A stretch of DNA of 37,163 nucleotides from a virus. A program made the position numbers and the translations under genes. Below the pieces are notes generated by a model that saw nothing but the letters and a program-made list of their open reading frames with translations, was not told where the DNA came from and made no database searches. The stretch is taken from IMG/VR virus record IMGVR_UViG_3300038954_000740, positions 1-37,163 of that record; one strand, written 5' to 3'. Below, in pieces: positions 20,367 to 29,400 of this stretch; position 1 is the first letter of the stretch, and the number at the start of each line of letters is the position of its first letter.

Positions 20367-20411
20367 ATTATACGGCGGTAAACAAAGTTTGTCAATCCTC
20401 TTGACAAACTT
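20367..20411 (-). promoter_or_regulatory. Consensus minus-strand promoter with overlapping operator palindrome
   Basis: On the minus strand TTGACA (20395-20390), 17-bp spacer, TATAAT (20372-20367): a perfect sigma70-type promoter. Its -35 lies in a perfect 11-bp inverted repeat, AAGTTTGTCAA (20385-20395), TCCTC, TTGACAAACTT (20401-20411), a likely repressor operator. It drives the predicted small RNA. Confidence 0.7.
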
Positions 20412-20702
20412 GATTTACTGGTAAGCCCGTAGCGGCGGCCGTTCCGTGATCTTCACGCGGACTACGCCGTATGATGGATGACATTGCCGGACGCGATTGC
20501 GTCCAGACGTTGGAGTGCAGCGAAGGAGCGAGCCCGCTTTACGGTTCGTCCTGCACTACCATGCGTCGATTCTCCAACATTCGAGCTTGCTTCCTCGGGC
20601 CCCTCGCCCGCAGGACTTGGACACTGGGTGCTCTCTGCACGTGCTGACCGCGCGTGTGGGAGCACCCTTTTTTCGTTTGCCTCTCACTTTCTGAGACCTC
20701 CC

Positions 20703-20927
20703 ATGGCCGACCAGACGAACGAAGACCTTCCGAACGAAGACCTTCCTGTCCTCACGGCGCAGCAGACCGCCGCCGAGCTCGACATTCGATTGGAGACCTT
20801 CTATCGGAAGGCCGGTCGAGGTGAGATCGAAGGGGCCCGTAAGGTGGGAGGAATCTGGCTCGTGGAGCGGGATGCCGTGAAGCGGCAGGCCAGAGAGGGG
20901 CAGTCGAAAGAGCTGCAACCTGCATAA
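20703..20927 (+). CDS. Small HTH protein before the half-2 replication genes
   Basis: 74 residues. LTAQQTAAELDIRLETFYRK is an excisionase-type HTH, followed by AGRGEIEGARKVGGIWLVER (wing) and a basic/acidic tail. The N-terminus contains a short internal repeat (NEDLPNEDLP). It occupies the place of the RHH gene at 3053 in half 1, immediately upstream of the replication operon, and may bind the palindrome at 20385-20411. A strong hairpin follows. Confidence 0.85.
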   Translation: MADQTNEDLPNEDLPVLTAQQTAAELDIRLETFYRKAGRGEIEGARKVGGIWLVERDAVKRQAREGQSKELQPA

Positions 20928-20932
20928 CCCAC

Positions 20933-20975
20933 AAAAAAAGGGGTGCCCCTCGAGCCGCAAAACTCAGGGCACCCC
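20933..20975 (-). terminator. GC hairpin flanked by seven A/T
   Basis: GGGGTGCCC (20940-20948) and GGGCACCCC (20967-20975) form a perfect 9-bp stem. On the minus strand it is followed by TTTTTTT (20939-20933), a textbook terminator; on the + strand it follows the HTH gene stop by 12 bp. Confidence 0.7.
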
Positions 20976-20998
20976 GCAAGTCGATTTCCAGACCGACA

Positions 20999-21271
20999 AT
21001 GAGAAAACTACCAAGCAGCACCGATGTTCGCAAGTCTCATCACCGGCCTGGCCGCGACCTCGAGCGGCGGCCGACCCGGATCGCTTCAGATGGTCCAGAC
21101 GATGGACCCACCGACAGCTCACGGACGGACAGCGATCCGCCCAACCACTTCCGGTACGCCCAGGCTTTACTTCTGCTTCTTCTGAAATGTCCGGAGCTCC
21201 GCGGGACCACCCGCGCAGTGCTTTTGGTCGTCGAGAACGCCGGCGGAGGCCGGGAGGGCGGCCGGCAATGA
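20999..21271 (+). CDS. Small protein translationally coupled to the half-2 initiator
   Basis: 90 residues. Basic/acidic disordered N-terminus (about 1-50), then a hydrophobic helix YAQALLLLLLKCPELRGTTR and VLLVVENAGG. The stop overlaps the next ATG as ATGA at 21268. The 3311-3649 product has the same layout, a similar final helix (P-R-L-L-G-T-x-K-A-V-V-x-V-x-E-N) and the same ATGA overlap with a replication gene, so the two are positional and probable sequence paralogs. Confidence 0.75.
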   Translation: MRKLPSSTDVRKSHHRPGRDLERRPTRIASDGPDDGPTDSSRTDSDPPNHFRYAQALLLLLLKCPELRGTTRAVLLVVENAGGGREGGRQ

Positions 21272-22617
21272 GACAGCTATCGATCGCAGAACCACCGGCG
21301 GGATCCTCGACGCATGACCAGTCTCAATCCGACCAGCAAGTAGTTCGAGGCGAGTCCGTCGATTACAGCGAAGGAGGCTTCAGTCGCACAAAGGATGCAC
21401 TCAAGGAACGTGCAGTCGACTTGGGATCCTCTCCCGCACTGGCGTACTGGTCGCTTTGCTGTCTGGCAAATCGGGCCGCCTCCGATGGAGCGCCAGTCTG
21501 CTACGCCAAGTGGCAAACTCTTGGTGAGGAAATGGGCAAGTCAGCCAGCACAGCAAGGCGCGCCGTCCGGAAGCTACAGGATGCAGGCCTCGTGCTCATC
21601 ATTGCCCGGAATCGCGTAGACGGCAAAAAGGTGTGCAACGCGTTCTGGATCCTCTCTGGCAAGCACGGACGGTGTCGACTGGGCGACCGGGTGCGCCTTC
21701 CGCCTCCAGTCGCACGGCGCGTGGTCAAAGGAACCGGCCAATCGCTCCCGAAGGGATATACGCTCGAGGTGGAGTACATTCCGCCACCGAGCGACGGCGA
21801 AAAACAGCCCGGTGCGACCTACAACGCGTACCGCGTGCCGGTCGATGGGCTTCGCGAAATCACGCCTGAGGACGAGGGGGGGGTAGGTGGCACCGATGCA
21901 CATGGGAAGGTTCCACCCATGCACCCTACCCCCAAAGGCGGAAAAACAGGCGATTCTGCCCCAAAATCGCCTTCTGACGGCGATGAGGACGGAAACGCGC
22001 GCGAAAAGACCAACCAGGGGGTAGGTGGCACCCATGCTACCTCCTTAAATACAGATAAGAAGAAAGATAAAGAGAGAGGGGCGCGCGCGATGTCTGAGCT
22101 CGTGGAGGACTTCCAATCCGACCTCGATGCCAACCAGCGCGGCGACGGCGCAGACTCTGCCCCGCCCGAGCTCGACGAGAGCGAAAGCGAGGACGACCCG
22201 GTTGCCGAGCGGTTCGAGGCCCTGGTGAAGGCATGGCGCAACACGTCGGCGGCGCCCCCGCTTCGCCAACAGACCGAGCAGACCCTGTACGAGTGGGCCA
22301 AGCGTGGGGCGATCGACGACGTCTGCCTCTTCAGTCGGGTCCTCCAGAAGGACGCGACGGGATGCACGGGACGACTAAACCTCGGTGTGCTCCTGGAGAA
22401 GTACCGGCAGGAGCGCGACCGGTACCGCGAGAAGCAACAGCGGCGTGCAGAGAACGGTCGCTGCCACGTCCGAGACCCCGGCCCGGACGATCTGATGACG
22501 TACGCCGAGATGCTGGAGGTGTGGAAGCAGCGGGGCCGTTCGACGCCGATCGAGGAGATGTTCGAGCCCGTGGACCAACCTGAGGGGAAACCGCTCTGGA
22601 AACTGCGTGAGCCGTGA
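21268..22617 (+). CDS. Winged-helix replication initiator-like protein
   Basis: 449 residues. Residues about 55-140 contain a winged-helix segment (YAKWQTLGEEMGKSASTARR, then KLQDAGLVLII) of the kind found at the N-terminus of phage and plasmid initiators. The middle (about 195-290) is low-complexity and its DNA holds iteron-like repeats and an AT-rich stretch. The C-terminal part (about 315-449) is helical (FEALVKAWRNTSAAPPLRQQ, then EWAKRGAIDD), in the place of a helicase-loading domain. The DnaB gene follows 50 bp later, so this protein likely recognises the origin and recruits that helicase, as lambda O/P or DnaD-type proteins do. Start fixed by ATGA coupling. Family assignment by layout rather than by clear motifs. 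Confidence 0.75.
   Translation: MRQLSIAEPPAGSSTHDQSQSDQQVVRGESVDYSEGGFSRTKDALKERAVDLGSSPALAYWSLCCLANRAASDGAPVCYAKWQTLGEEMGKSASTARRAVRKLQDAGLVLIIARNRVDGKKVCNAFWILSGKHGRCRLGDRVRLPPPVARRVVKGTGQSLPKGYTLEVEYIPPPSDGEKQPGATYNAYRVPVDGLREITPEDEGGVGGTDAHGKVPPMHPTPKGGKTGDSAPKSPSDGDEDGNAREKTNQGVGGTHATSLNTDKKKDKERGARAMSELVEDFQSDLDANQRGDGADSAPPELDESESEDDPVAERFEALVKAWRNTSAAPPLRQQTEQTLYEWAKRGAIDDVCLFSRVLQKDATGCTGRLNLGVLLEKYRQERDRYREKQQRRAENGRCHVRDPGPDDLMTYAEMLEVWKQRGRSTPIEEMFEPVDQPEGKPLWKLREP
21879..22075. other. Candidate replication origin inside the initiator gene
   Basis: GGGGGTAGGTGGCACC followed by GATGC (21879-21899) recurs as the same 16-mer followed by CATGC (22017-22037), 20 of 21 bases identical. 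A related inverted copy, reading CACCCTACCCCC, is at about 21922-21933. Between them is an AGGCGATT/AATCGCCT inverted repeat (21948-21972). An AT-rich tract (about 22040-22075, encoding NTDKKKDKERG) follows the last copy. Iterons plus an AT-rich segment within the initiator gene match the lambda O-type origin layout. Confidence 0.5.
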
Positions 22618-22667
22618 CGAGGCGAACCCGTGCCCTCACGCCCCCCTGTATCCAGACCAACAGACGC

Positions 22668-24191
22668 ATGACCGATTCAACGCAGCACAACGGAACGACC
22701 GAGAACGGACAGTCCCCGAACGGGCAGCCGCAGCGCATGAACGTCGACGACCGAGAGGAGCCGTCGTACCCGCTGGAGAAGATGAGCGGCCGGCAGAACG
22801 GCCGATCGTCGCGCTCCGGCCCGAAGACCGCACGCGTCCCGCCGCACAGCCTGGAGGTTGAACGCGCCGTGCTGGGCGCGGCGCTCCTCGACAACGAGGT
22901 GATCCCGACGGCAATCGACGTCCTAGACGGCGTGGACGAGCCGTTCTACGCCCGCAAGAATGCGATCCTGTGGGATGTGATCTGCACGCTCTTCAACCGC
23001 GGGGAGGCCGCGGACATGGTCACCGTCCACACCGAGATCGAGCGCCGCGGCGAGGCGGACCGCGTGTCCCAGTACTACGTGTCGGAGTGTACGGCGGAGG
23101 TCGCGTCGACGGCCAACGTCGAGGTTCACGCCCACATCCTCGCCGAGCACGCGCTGAAGCGATGTCTCGCCCGGGACGCCGGCACGATCCACCACAAGGC
23201 GTACGAGCCGGAGACCGACGCCTTCGAGCTCCTGGAGGAAGCGGAGTCCGCAATCTTCGGCGCCGGCCAGTCGCTGGCATCGGGACGAGCGGAGAGCTCC
23301 GGCGATCTCGTCGACTCGACGCTCGAACACCTGGAGTCCATCCACGGCAGTCCCGACGGGCTCACGGGCATCCCCTCCGGCTTTGGCCGCCTGGACGACC
23401 TGACGGCCGGCTGGCAGGACATGGACCTGATCGTGATCGCAGCCCGGCCGAGCATGGGGAAGACGAGCTTCGCGCTCGCCAATGCCTTGAACGCGTCGAT
23501 GCACCGGAAGCGTCCGACAGGCGTGGGGATTTTCTCCCTGGAGATGGGCGGCCGCCAGCTCATGCAACGGCTTCTCACGAGTCAGGCCCGCGTGGATGCC
23601 CAGAAGGCCCGCACCGGCCGCATGAGCGACGACGAGTGGCAACGCCTGTCCCGGGCCGCTGGCAAGCTCAGCAAGGCCGAAATCTTCATCGACGACACGC
23701 CCGGACTGTCGCCGATGCAACTGCGGGCGAAGGCCCGACGGATGAAGGCCGAACACGACATCGGCCTGATTCTCGTCGACTACTTGCAGCTCATGCAGTC
23801 GAGCGGCCCGAACATCAACACGCGCGAGCAAGAGATCGCGCACATCTCGCGCTCGCTCAAAGGGCTGGCGAAGGAGCTCGACCTTCCCGTGATCGCCCTC
23901 TCGCAGCTGAACCGGAAGTGCGAGCAGCGGAATCCCCCGCGGCCGAAAATGTCGGACCTCAGAGCCTCCGGGGCGATCGAGCAAGACGCCGACGTGGTCG
24001 CGTTCATCTACCGCGCGGAGCGGTACGACATCACGACCGACGAGAACGGCAACTCCACGGAGGGCATCGCCGAAATCCTCGTCGAGAAGCAGCGGAACGG
24101 CCCGACCGGGAAGGTGCACCTGTCGTTCGTCGAGCAGTTCGCCCGGTTTGAGAATTTGAGCGTGATCGGCGATGAGGATGCTCCCTTCTGA
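22668..24191 (+). CDS. dnaB: DnaB-type replicative helicase
   Basis: 507 residues. After a disordered N-terminal 55 residues comes the DnaB N-domain (VPPHSLEVERAVLGAALLDN, about 58-160), a linker, and the RecA-like ATPase: Walker A ARPSMGKTS (Lys265), IFSLEMGG, Walker B LILVDYLQLM (Asp371), and the arginine-rich/sensor segment ALSQLNRKCEQR...LRASGAIEQDADVV. All catalytic motifs are intact. It would unwind the replication fork of the half-2 replicon. ATG 22668 was preferred to GTG 22614, which overlaps the upstream stop and adds an unconserved stretch. No intein is present. Half 1 instead has an SF3 helicase. Confidence 0.96.
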   Translation: MTDSTQHNGTTENGQSPNGQPQRMNVDDREEPSYPLEKMSGRQNGRSSRSGPKTARVPPHSLEVERAVLGAALLDNEVIPTAIDVLDGVDEPFYARKNAILWDVICTLFNRGEAADMVTVHTEIERRGEADRVSQYYVSECTAEVASTANVEVHAHILAEHALKRCLARDAGTIHHKAYEPETDAFELLEEAESAIFGAGQSLASGRAESSGDLVDSTLEHLESIHGSPDGLTGIPSGFGRLDDLTAGWQDMDLIVIAARPSMGKTSFALANALNASMHRKRPTGVGIFSLEMGGRQLMQRLLTSQARVDAQKARTGRMSDDEWQRLSRAAGKLSKAEIFIDDTPGLSPMQLRAKARRMKAEHDIGLILVDYLQLMQSSGPNINTREQEIAHISRSLKGLAKELDLPVIALSQLNRKCEQRNPPRPKMSDLRASGAIEQDADVVAFIYRAERYDITTDENGNSTEGIAEILVEKQRNGPTGKVHLSFVEQFARFENLSVIGDEDAPF

Positions 24192-24553
24192 CCGCCGTTT
24201 TTGGAAGGATCGACATGCCGACCTCACGCCCGACTCGCACTCCTGAAGGCCCGACGACGAGGAGGCAACACGGCCGCTAGCGCCTCCAAACGTCCACTGC
24301 GATAACGGACCCAAGACCCCGACAATCCCCGACATCCGGTACCGACGAAAACGCACGCCTACGAGACCGCGCTCCCTTTCTGCTGACTCTACAGAACCAG
24401 CCCTCAGCGCCTGTGCGCGCCGATTTTGCACGGTATGCGAGGAGAGAGGTGGAGGCTCGATGTTACGGAGCGACACACGACGAAAACAGGTGCGGCGACG
24501 GAGCTCAACGCACCTTTTCAACCAGACGGCGCCCCCAGAGGCGCCACGAGATC
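24192..24553 (+). other. Gene-free stretch between dnaB and the virion-like block of half 2
   Basis: 362 bp with no convincing frame. The only structure I see is a small hairpin GGCGCC (24528-24533), loop CCCAGA, GGCGCC (24540-24545), ending 8 bp before the ATG at 24554, where it could affect translation initiation. Confidence 0.5.
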
Positions 24554-25132
24554 ATGGCTCTTTTTGGACTTTTCAGCGGGGCGGACATCCCGCACGCACC
24601 GACTCGCGACCGTAGGAAGCGGGTTCTGTCGTTCTTGGAGAAGCAATCCACCCAGAAGCAGGATCCGAGCGAGGACGATCGTTTTCAGTTGGGGCTCTCG
24701 GAGCTCCGTCGGCGAATCGAGGATCGACGAGACCGAGACTCGGCCTCGGCCGCCGCGCGAGGACTGACGGGCTCTCAGTTTGAGATCGCCCAGCAGGGAA
24801 ACCGGACCCGAGCGATGGCGGAGGGCACGTCGAAGCTTCTCTCATCGGCGGCCAGTCGTCAGCAGCGGGAGCAGTTTCGCAGTCTCGGTGCCCTCCTCAG
24901 CGGCCTCGATCAGCAGGACGACAACTACTGGCGACGTCGTGCAGAGAAGGTCCGTCGACGTGGACAGATCCTGGGCGCGCTTTCGCGGGCGGCCGGCAGC
25001 GTAGCGTCTGCGTTTACTGGAGGAGTTGGAGGCGGTGGGGGCTCGGGTCCGTCGAAGGCTCGTGTTCTCGGACCCGAGACGCATGATACGACGCCGATCG
25101 AGGATCTTGTCCCGAACCGGCTCAGCTTTTGA
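24554..25132 (+). CDS. Internal-virion-like helical protein 1
   Basis: 192 residues. The start MALFGLFSGAD is hydrophobic; the body is Arg/Gln/Ser-rich and helical (DRFQLGLSELRRRIEDRRDR); the C-terminus has a glycine run (GGVGGGGGSG) and a short folded end (TPIEDLVPNRLSF). Similar composition is usual for podovirus internal or ejection proteins encoded next to very large internal proteins, as here. That function is inferred from composition and context. There is no signal peptide. Confidence 0.8.
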   Translation: MALFGLFSGADIPHAPTRDRRKRVLSFLEKQSTQKQDPSEDDRFQLGLSELRRRIEDRRDRDSASAAARGLTGSQFEIAQQGNRTRAMAEGTSKLLSSAASRQQREQFRSLGALLSGLDQQDDNYWRRRAEKVRRRGQILGALSRAAGSVASAFTGGVGGGGGSGPSKARVLGPETHDTTPIEDLVPNRLSF

Positions 25133-25153
25133 TGTAGAAGCGGACGGAGGAGC

Positions 25154-25170
25154 GTTCGCGCACAAACACC
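25154..25170 (+). repeat. Dispersed motif copy (intergenic)
   Basis: GTTCGCGCACAAACACC in the 63-bp gap between 25132 and the ATG at 25196. Two or three positions differ from the consensus. Confidence 0.65.
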
Positions 25171-25195
25171 AGACTCTACTGATTTGCATAGACTC

Positions 25196-26365
25196 ATGCC
25201 GATCACAAAAACACGGAAACGGCTCCGACTGGAGGACCCGGGCCGACCGCGTGCCGCAAACATGGTTATGTTTGGGGACGCACAGGGCGCTTTTGAACCC
25301 TTTGGCAGCACAACCCCTGAGGGGGATGGATCACGTCGCCAGGCGCCACGCCTGACGCTTGAAGCGGCAGACCTAAACCAAGAGCGTCCGGAGCTGAACG
25401 AAGGCGCCCAGAAGCGAGATCGCATCCTTTCCCTGATCAGCGCGGCTACGTCGGGGCTCGGCGCGCTAGCGAACGTTCCCGAGTTGGCCGTCACCGGGGC
25501 ATCGCTGGCAGAGGGATTTGCCGAAAACCGGATCCGACGGCAAGAGGCGTTTATGAACGAGCTTGCGGCCTTTCGCGATCGCCGGCAGGAGGTGCAGAGC
25601 GAGCAGCGCCAGACCCGCAACCGCGAGGCCTTGGCCAACTACGAAGCCCAGTTGGAGGACTTTCGCGACGAACGCGAGTTTACGCAGGCGCTGCAGCAGG
25701 AGGAACAGCAGACGGAAGAGGCGAAAGAGCGCGCGCAGTTCAATGACGAGCTCGAACGGGCTCGCACGAAGTGGGAACGGGGACTGCCGCTGACGGAGGA
25801 GGAGCGGCGCACCCTGGAGATCGAGGAGAAGAACGCCCAGACACGGCGGATGCGGGAGAGGCGTCTGCAGGAGGCCAGCCAGGAGGACGAGGACGATGAG
25901 AGGAGCGTCGACGAGCTCTACGGCACGCTGAAGGAAAACAGCTTCGCCATGAGCGAGCTTTCTCGTCAGTGGGCCCTCACGCGGGAAGAGCTCGAATCCC
26001 TGAGCACGACCGATACGAGCGGTGAGAGCGACCGGAAGCGGGATCGCCTTCAATCTCGTGCCGATCGGCTGCAGGAGAAGATCGACGAGCTGGTGACGAA
26101 AAACGCGCGCATCCGGTCGCGCATCCAGGACCGCGAGAGCGATACGCGACAGTCACGACCGTCGCAACGCTCAAACGGACAAGGTGGAGGGGACAGGCGA
26201 CCGGATCTCTCTGAAGCGGTTGATGCCACGTTGCGAAAAGCCCGATCGATGGACCCGCGACAGGCCGACTCCCTCGTCCTGAAGCAGCTGGAGGCGGGTC
26301 GGATTTCCAGGGAGGTCGCGAACAGGGTGCTCACGCGCCTGGAACAGGAGTGGGAGCGCCAGTAG
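25196..26365 (+). CDS. Internal-virion-like coiled-coil protein 2
   Basis: 389 residues. A short hydrophobic Ala/Gly segment (ISAATSGLGALANVPELAVT, about 81-105) lies in an otherwise helical protein dominated by Glu, Arg and Gln (QEVQSEQRQTRNREALANYE, then many E/Q/R heptads). The C-terminal 40 residues resemble a small helical domain (AVDATLRKARSMDPRQADSL). Same type as the previous gene and probably a partner of the giant protein that follows. Candidates: DNA-ejection or internal scaffold protein. Confidence 0.82.
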   Translation: MPITKTRKRLRLEDPGRPRAANMVMFGDAQGAFEPFGSTTPEGDGSRRQAPRLTLEAADLNQERPELNEGAQKRDRILSLISAATSGLGALANVPELAVTGASLAEGFAENRIRRQEAFMNELAAFRDRRQEVQSEQRQTRNREALANYEAQLEDFRDEREFTQALQQEEQQTEEAKERAQFNDELERARTKWERGLPLTEEERRTLEIEEKNAQTRRMRERRLQEASQEDEDDERSVDELYGTLKENSFAMSELSRQWALTREELESLSTTDTSGESDRKRDRLQSRADRLQEKIDELVTKNARIRSRIQDRESDTRQSRPSQRSNGQGGGDRRPDLSEAVDATLRKARSMDPRQADSLVLKQLEAGRISREVANRVLTRLEQEWERQ

Positions 26366-26446
26366 CAAGAGCCCCCCGAAACGGCTGGCACAAGCAGGTG
26401 CAGCGGAAGGAGCTCCGATATCTGCTACACGCCAGGACCCGTATTC

Positions 26447-29400
26447 ATGCCACGACCGCAGAGACGCACCAATCAAGAGCACACGTTCGGCGGAGCCGCC
26501 GGACAGCTTCGGCGCACCCTCGAAACTGCGCTCCGTGAGGGGAACGACGAAGCCGCCGTCGAGCTCGCCCGCGAGGCGAGGAAGATGCGTGCGATCACCC
26601 CAGACGAGTACATGACGATCGTGCAGACACGCGCCGGTGGGGACGGCGCGACGGCGGCCGCGGACGGGGCGTCGCTCGACGTCCGCCCGAGCGACGCCGT
26701 TCGCACGCAAACATCTGGAGCGACATCCAGGACAGGAACGGAGAGTCGTGACGACCCCAACGGCGACTCCCTTGACGCGGTCGCCCGGGCACGACGCCGG
26801 CTCCAGAACGGCCGGCTCCAGGACGGAAGCCAGGCGGCCGAAGACGACGTTCGCGTGCAAACGCCACGCGAGGGCACGGCGCCCGACACGACAGAGCTCG
26901 ACCCAGTCGCACGAGCGCGCCAGCGTCTGCAGGCTGGAGGCCCGACGCCGGATTCGGCCGTGCCCGTAGATACGACCCGTACGGCAGCCGCGATGCAGCA
27001 CCCCGGCTCGGCGCGTACGGGGACCGGCTCTCGTTCAGAGACCGACCCGCCGGACGAGGAGCCCGGCACACTGGGCGCCCTGTGGAACGCCGTGCAGCGC
27101 GGATACCACAATCTGCGAGCGGGGCTGTCGGAGCTGGAGGCGCAGACGTCGTTCGACGAGATCTCTCGTCAACTCTCGCAGATCGAGGCGGACTACCAGG
27201 CAGAGCAGGCCCGGCAGGAGCCTCGTAGCCGCGGAGCCGCACGGACGGCCGAGCGGATGCAGGAGGCGCGCCAGGAGACGACAGAGCGCGTCAAACTGGA
27301 CCCCTTCGGCATCCTCACGATGAGTGGGGAGAGCGCGCGCCGCGCCGGCATCGAGCCCGAGGAGCGCACGCCGACAGAGGTCGAGCGCTTTGGTCAAGCC
27401 GCGGCCGAGGACCCGTCGGGCGCCGCGCAGCTTGCGGCCGAACTCGGGGCAGAGTCGGTTCCCAGCCTCGGATTCACCGCATTGGCCGGAGGCGGAGGCT
27501 CGTCCGCCGGTCGCATCGGTGCGATGTGGCTCGCCGGGTCTGTCCTGGAGGCCGGGCAGAGCCTCCGGGATGCCGCCACCGACCCGGAGACGGGGGAACG
27601 TCGTCCGGTGGAGCCGCGGGACAAGGCGTTGGCCATCGCGGGCGGTGTGGGGGCCGGCGCCGTCGAGGCGATCGGTGCCGCGGGCGTCTCGCAGGGCGTG
27701 CGTCGCCTTCTCGACAAGGCGAATCTCCCCGAGGCGGCGCAGCAGGCCGCCGAGCGTGCGATCGGTCGGGAGCTCCGACGCTACGCAAGCGAGACAGCGA
27801 AATCCGGAGTCGGAGAGGGCACGACCGAGGTTATTCAGGGGATCATCTCCGACGTGGCCGCACAGCAGGGGTGGGACCCGGAGCGCGAGATTGGCGACGG
27901 CTGGTTTCAGCAGTTCCTTGCTGGCTTCGGTGCCGGCAGCGGCGTGACGTCGATCGCTGGAGCCCCCAGCACGGTCGCACGTGCAGCCGGTGGGGGTCGA
28001 GCGGGCACGTCGCAGGCCACTGGACCGGAAGGGCCGACGGGGCAAGCACCCGCGGCAGCACCGAGCACAGGCGGCGAGACAGGCCCAACTGGTTCGGCAC
28101 AGGGAGAGCAGACCCGAGAGCCGGACGCCACGGGCGAAGTGGCTGACGGCGACGTTCGCGCTCAAACACCCGCATCGACGGAGTCGCCCGTCCAGGCAGC
28201 ACGCCGGCGCCTGTTCGACGCTCTTGCGGTGGCCACACCGGAAGAACTGGCGGCCGTCCGGCAGCAGACGGCAAGTCCCGCCGTGCAGGAGGAAATTGAC
28301 ATGGAACGCCGCGTTGGGCGAGGAGAGGACGTGGATATGGCCACACCGCTTCCCGACGTCGTGCCCGAAGACGTCTCGGTGCGCCCGGAGATCCGGGAGG
28401 CCGTGCAGGCTGTCGAGGAAGCCGAACGCGCTGAAGCGACGGAGGCAGCACCAGGTGCCGAGCCGACTCGTCCGGTGGCCACGGAAGCGGAGACCACCGA
28501 ATCGTCTGCTCGTCCGGACGCAGAGGCAGCACGACTACGGCTCGCGGACGAGCTTGCGACTGCATCACTGGAGGAGCTGGCGTCCGTCCGAGAGCAGACG
28601 ACGAGCTCCGTTGTCCAGGAGGAAATTGACTTGGAGCGCAGTGCCGGCCGCGAGGAGGACGCGGACACAGCCGTCGAGCTCCCGGACGTCGACCCTGCCG
28701 AGGTGGACGTTCGGCCGGAGCTCCGGGACGCCGTTCGTGCCGTCGAGCAGGCCGACCCCGATGCGGACGCGGATGTTCGCGCGCAAAGGCCAGAGGAAGG
28801 CACGTCGCCGACGTCCGTGCCCGATTCTGTGCCCGACGTGGTGCGCGAGAATCCCGAGCAGGCCCACCAAGCGGCCGAATCGGCGCTGGAGGAGCGCCGG
28901 CAGCGGCTCGCGTCCGTCCTCGAGGAGACGAGCACCGGTGAACTGGCGGCGCTCCAGGAGCAAACGGAAAGCCCCGCGGTGCAGTCGGCGATCCAGGACG
29001 AGCGGGCCCGTCGCGGCGAGACGGCCGACCCGATCGAGCTCCCCGACCCCGCAGAGGCCGCGCCGATCGACGCGGAACGCGACGTAGCACGTGCGGCGCG
29101 TGACGTGAAGGTTGCCGAGCAGGCCGTAGGCGAGGCCGAGGCCGTGCTGGAGGCCCAACGGGCAGAAGCCGGACGCCCTGAAACGGCGCCGGCAGGGGCC
29201 GAGTCCGATGCGCGTGGGGATGCCACCGGTGAGAGGAGCGCAGAGGCAGACGTTCGCGCGCAAACACAACGGCCGTCGCGCCGTCCCCGCAGCGAGAAGG
29301 ACGTGCTGGAGGAGGTGGCGCGCACGTCGGAGGACCCGGCGGAAATCGCACTCGCGTACCGCCAGGCGCGCGACGTGGAAGAGACGCAGGATACGTCCAG

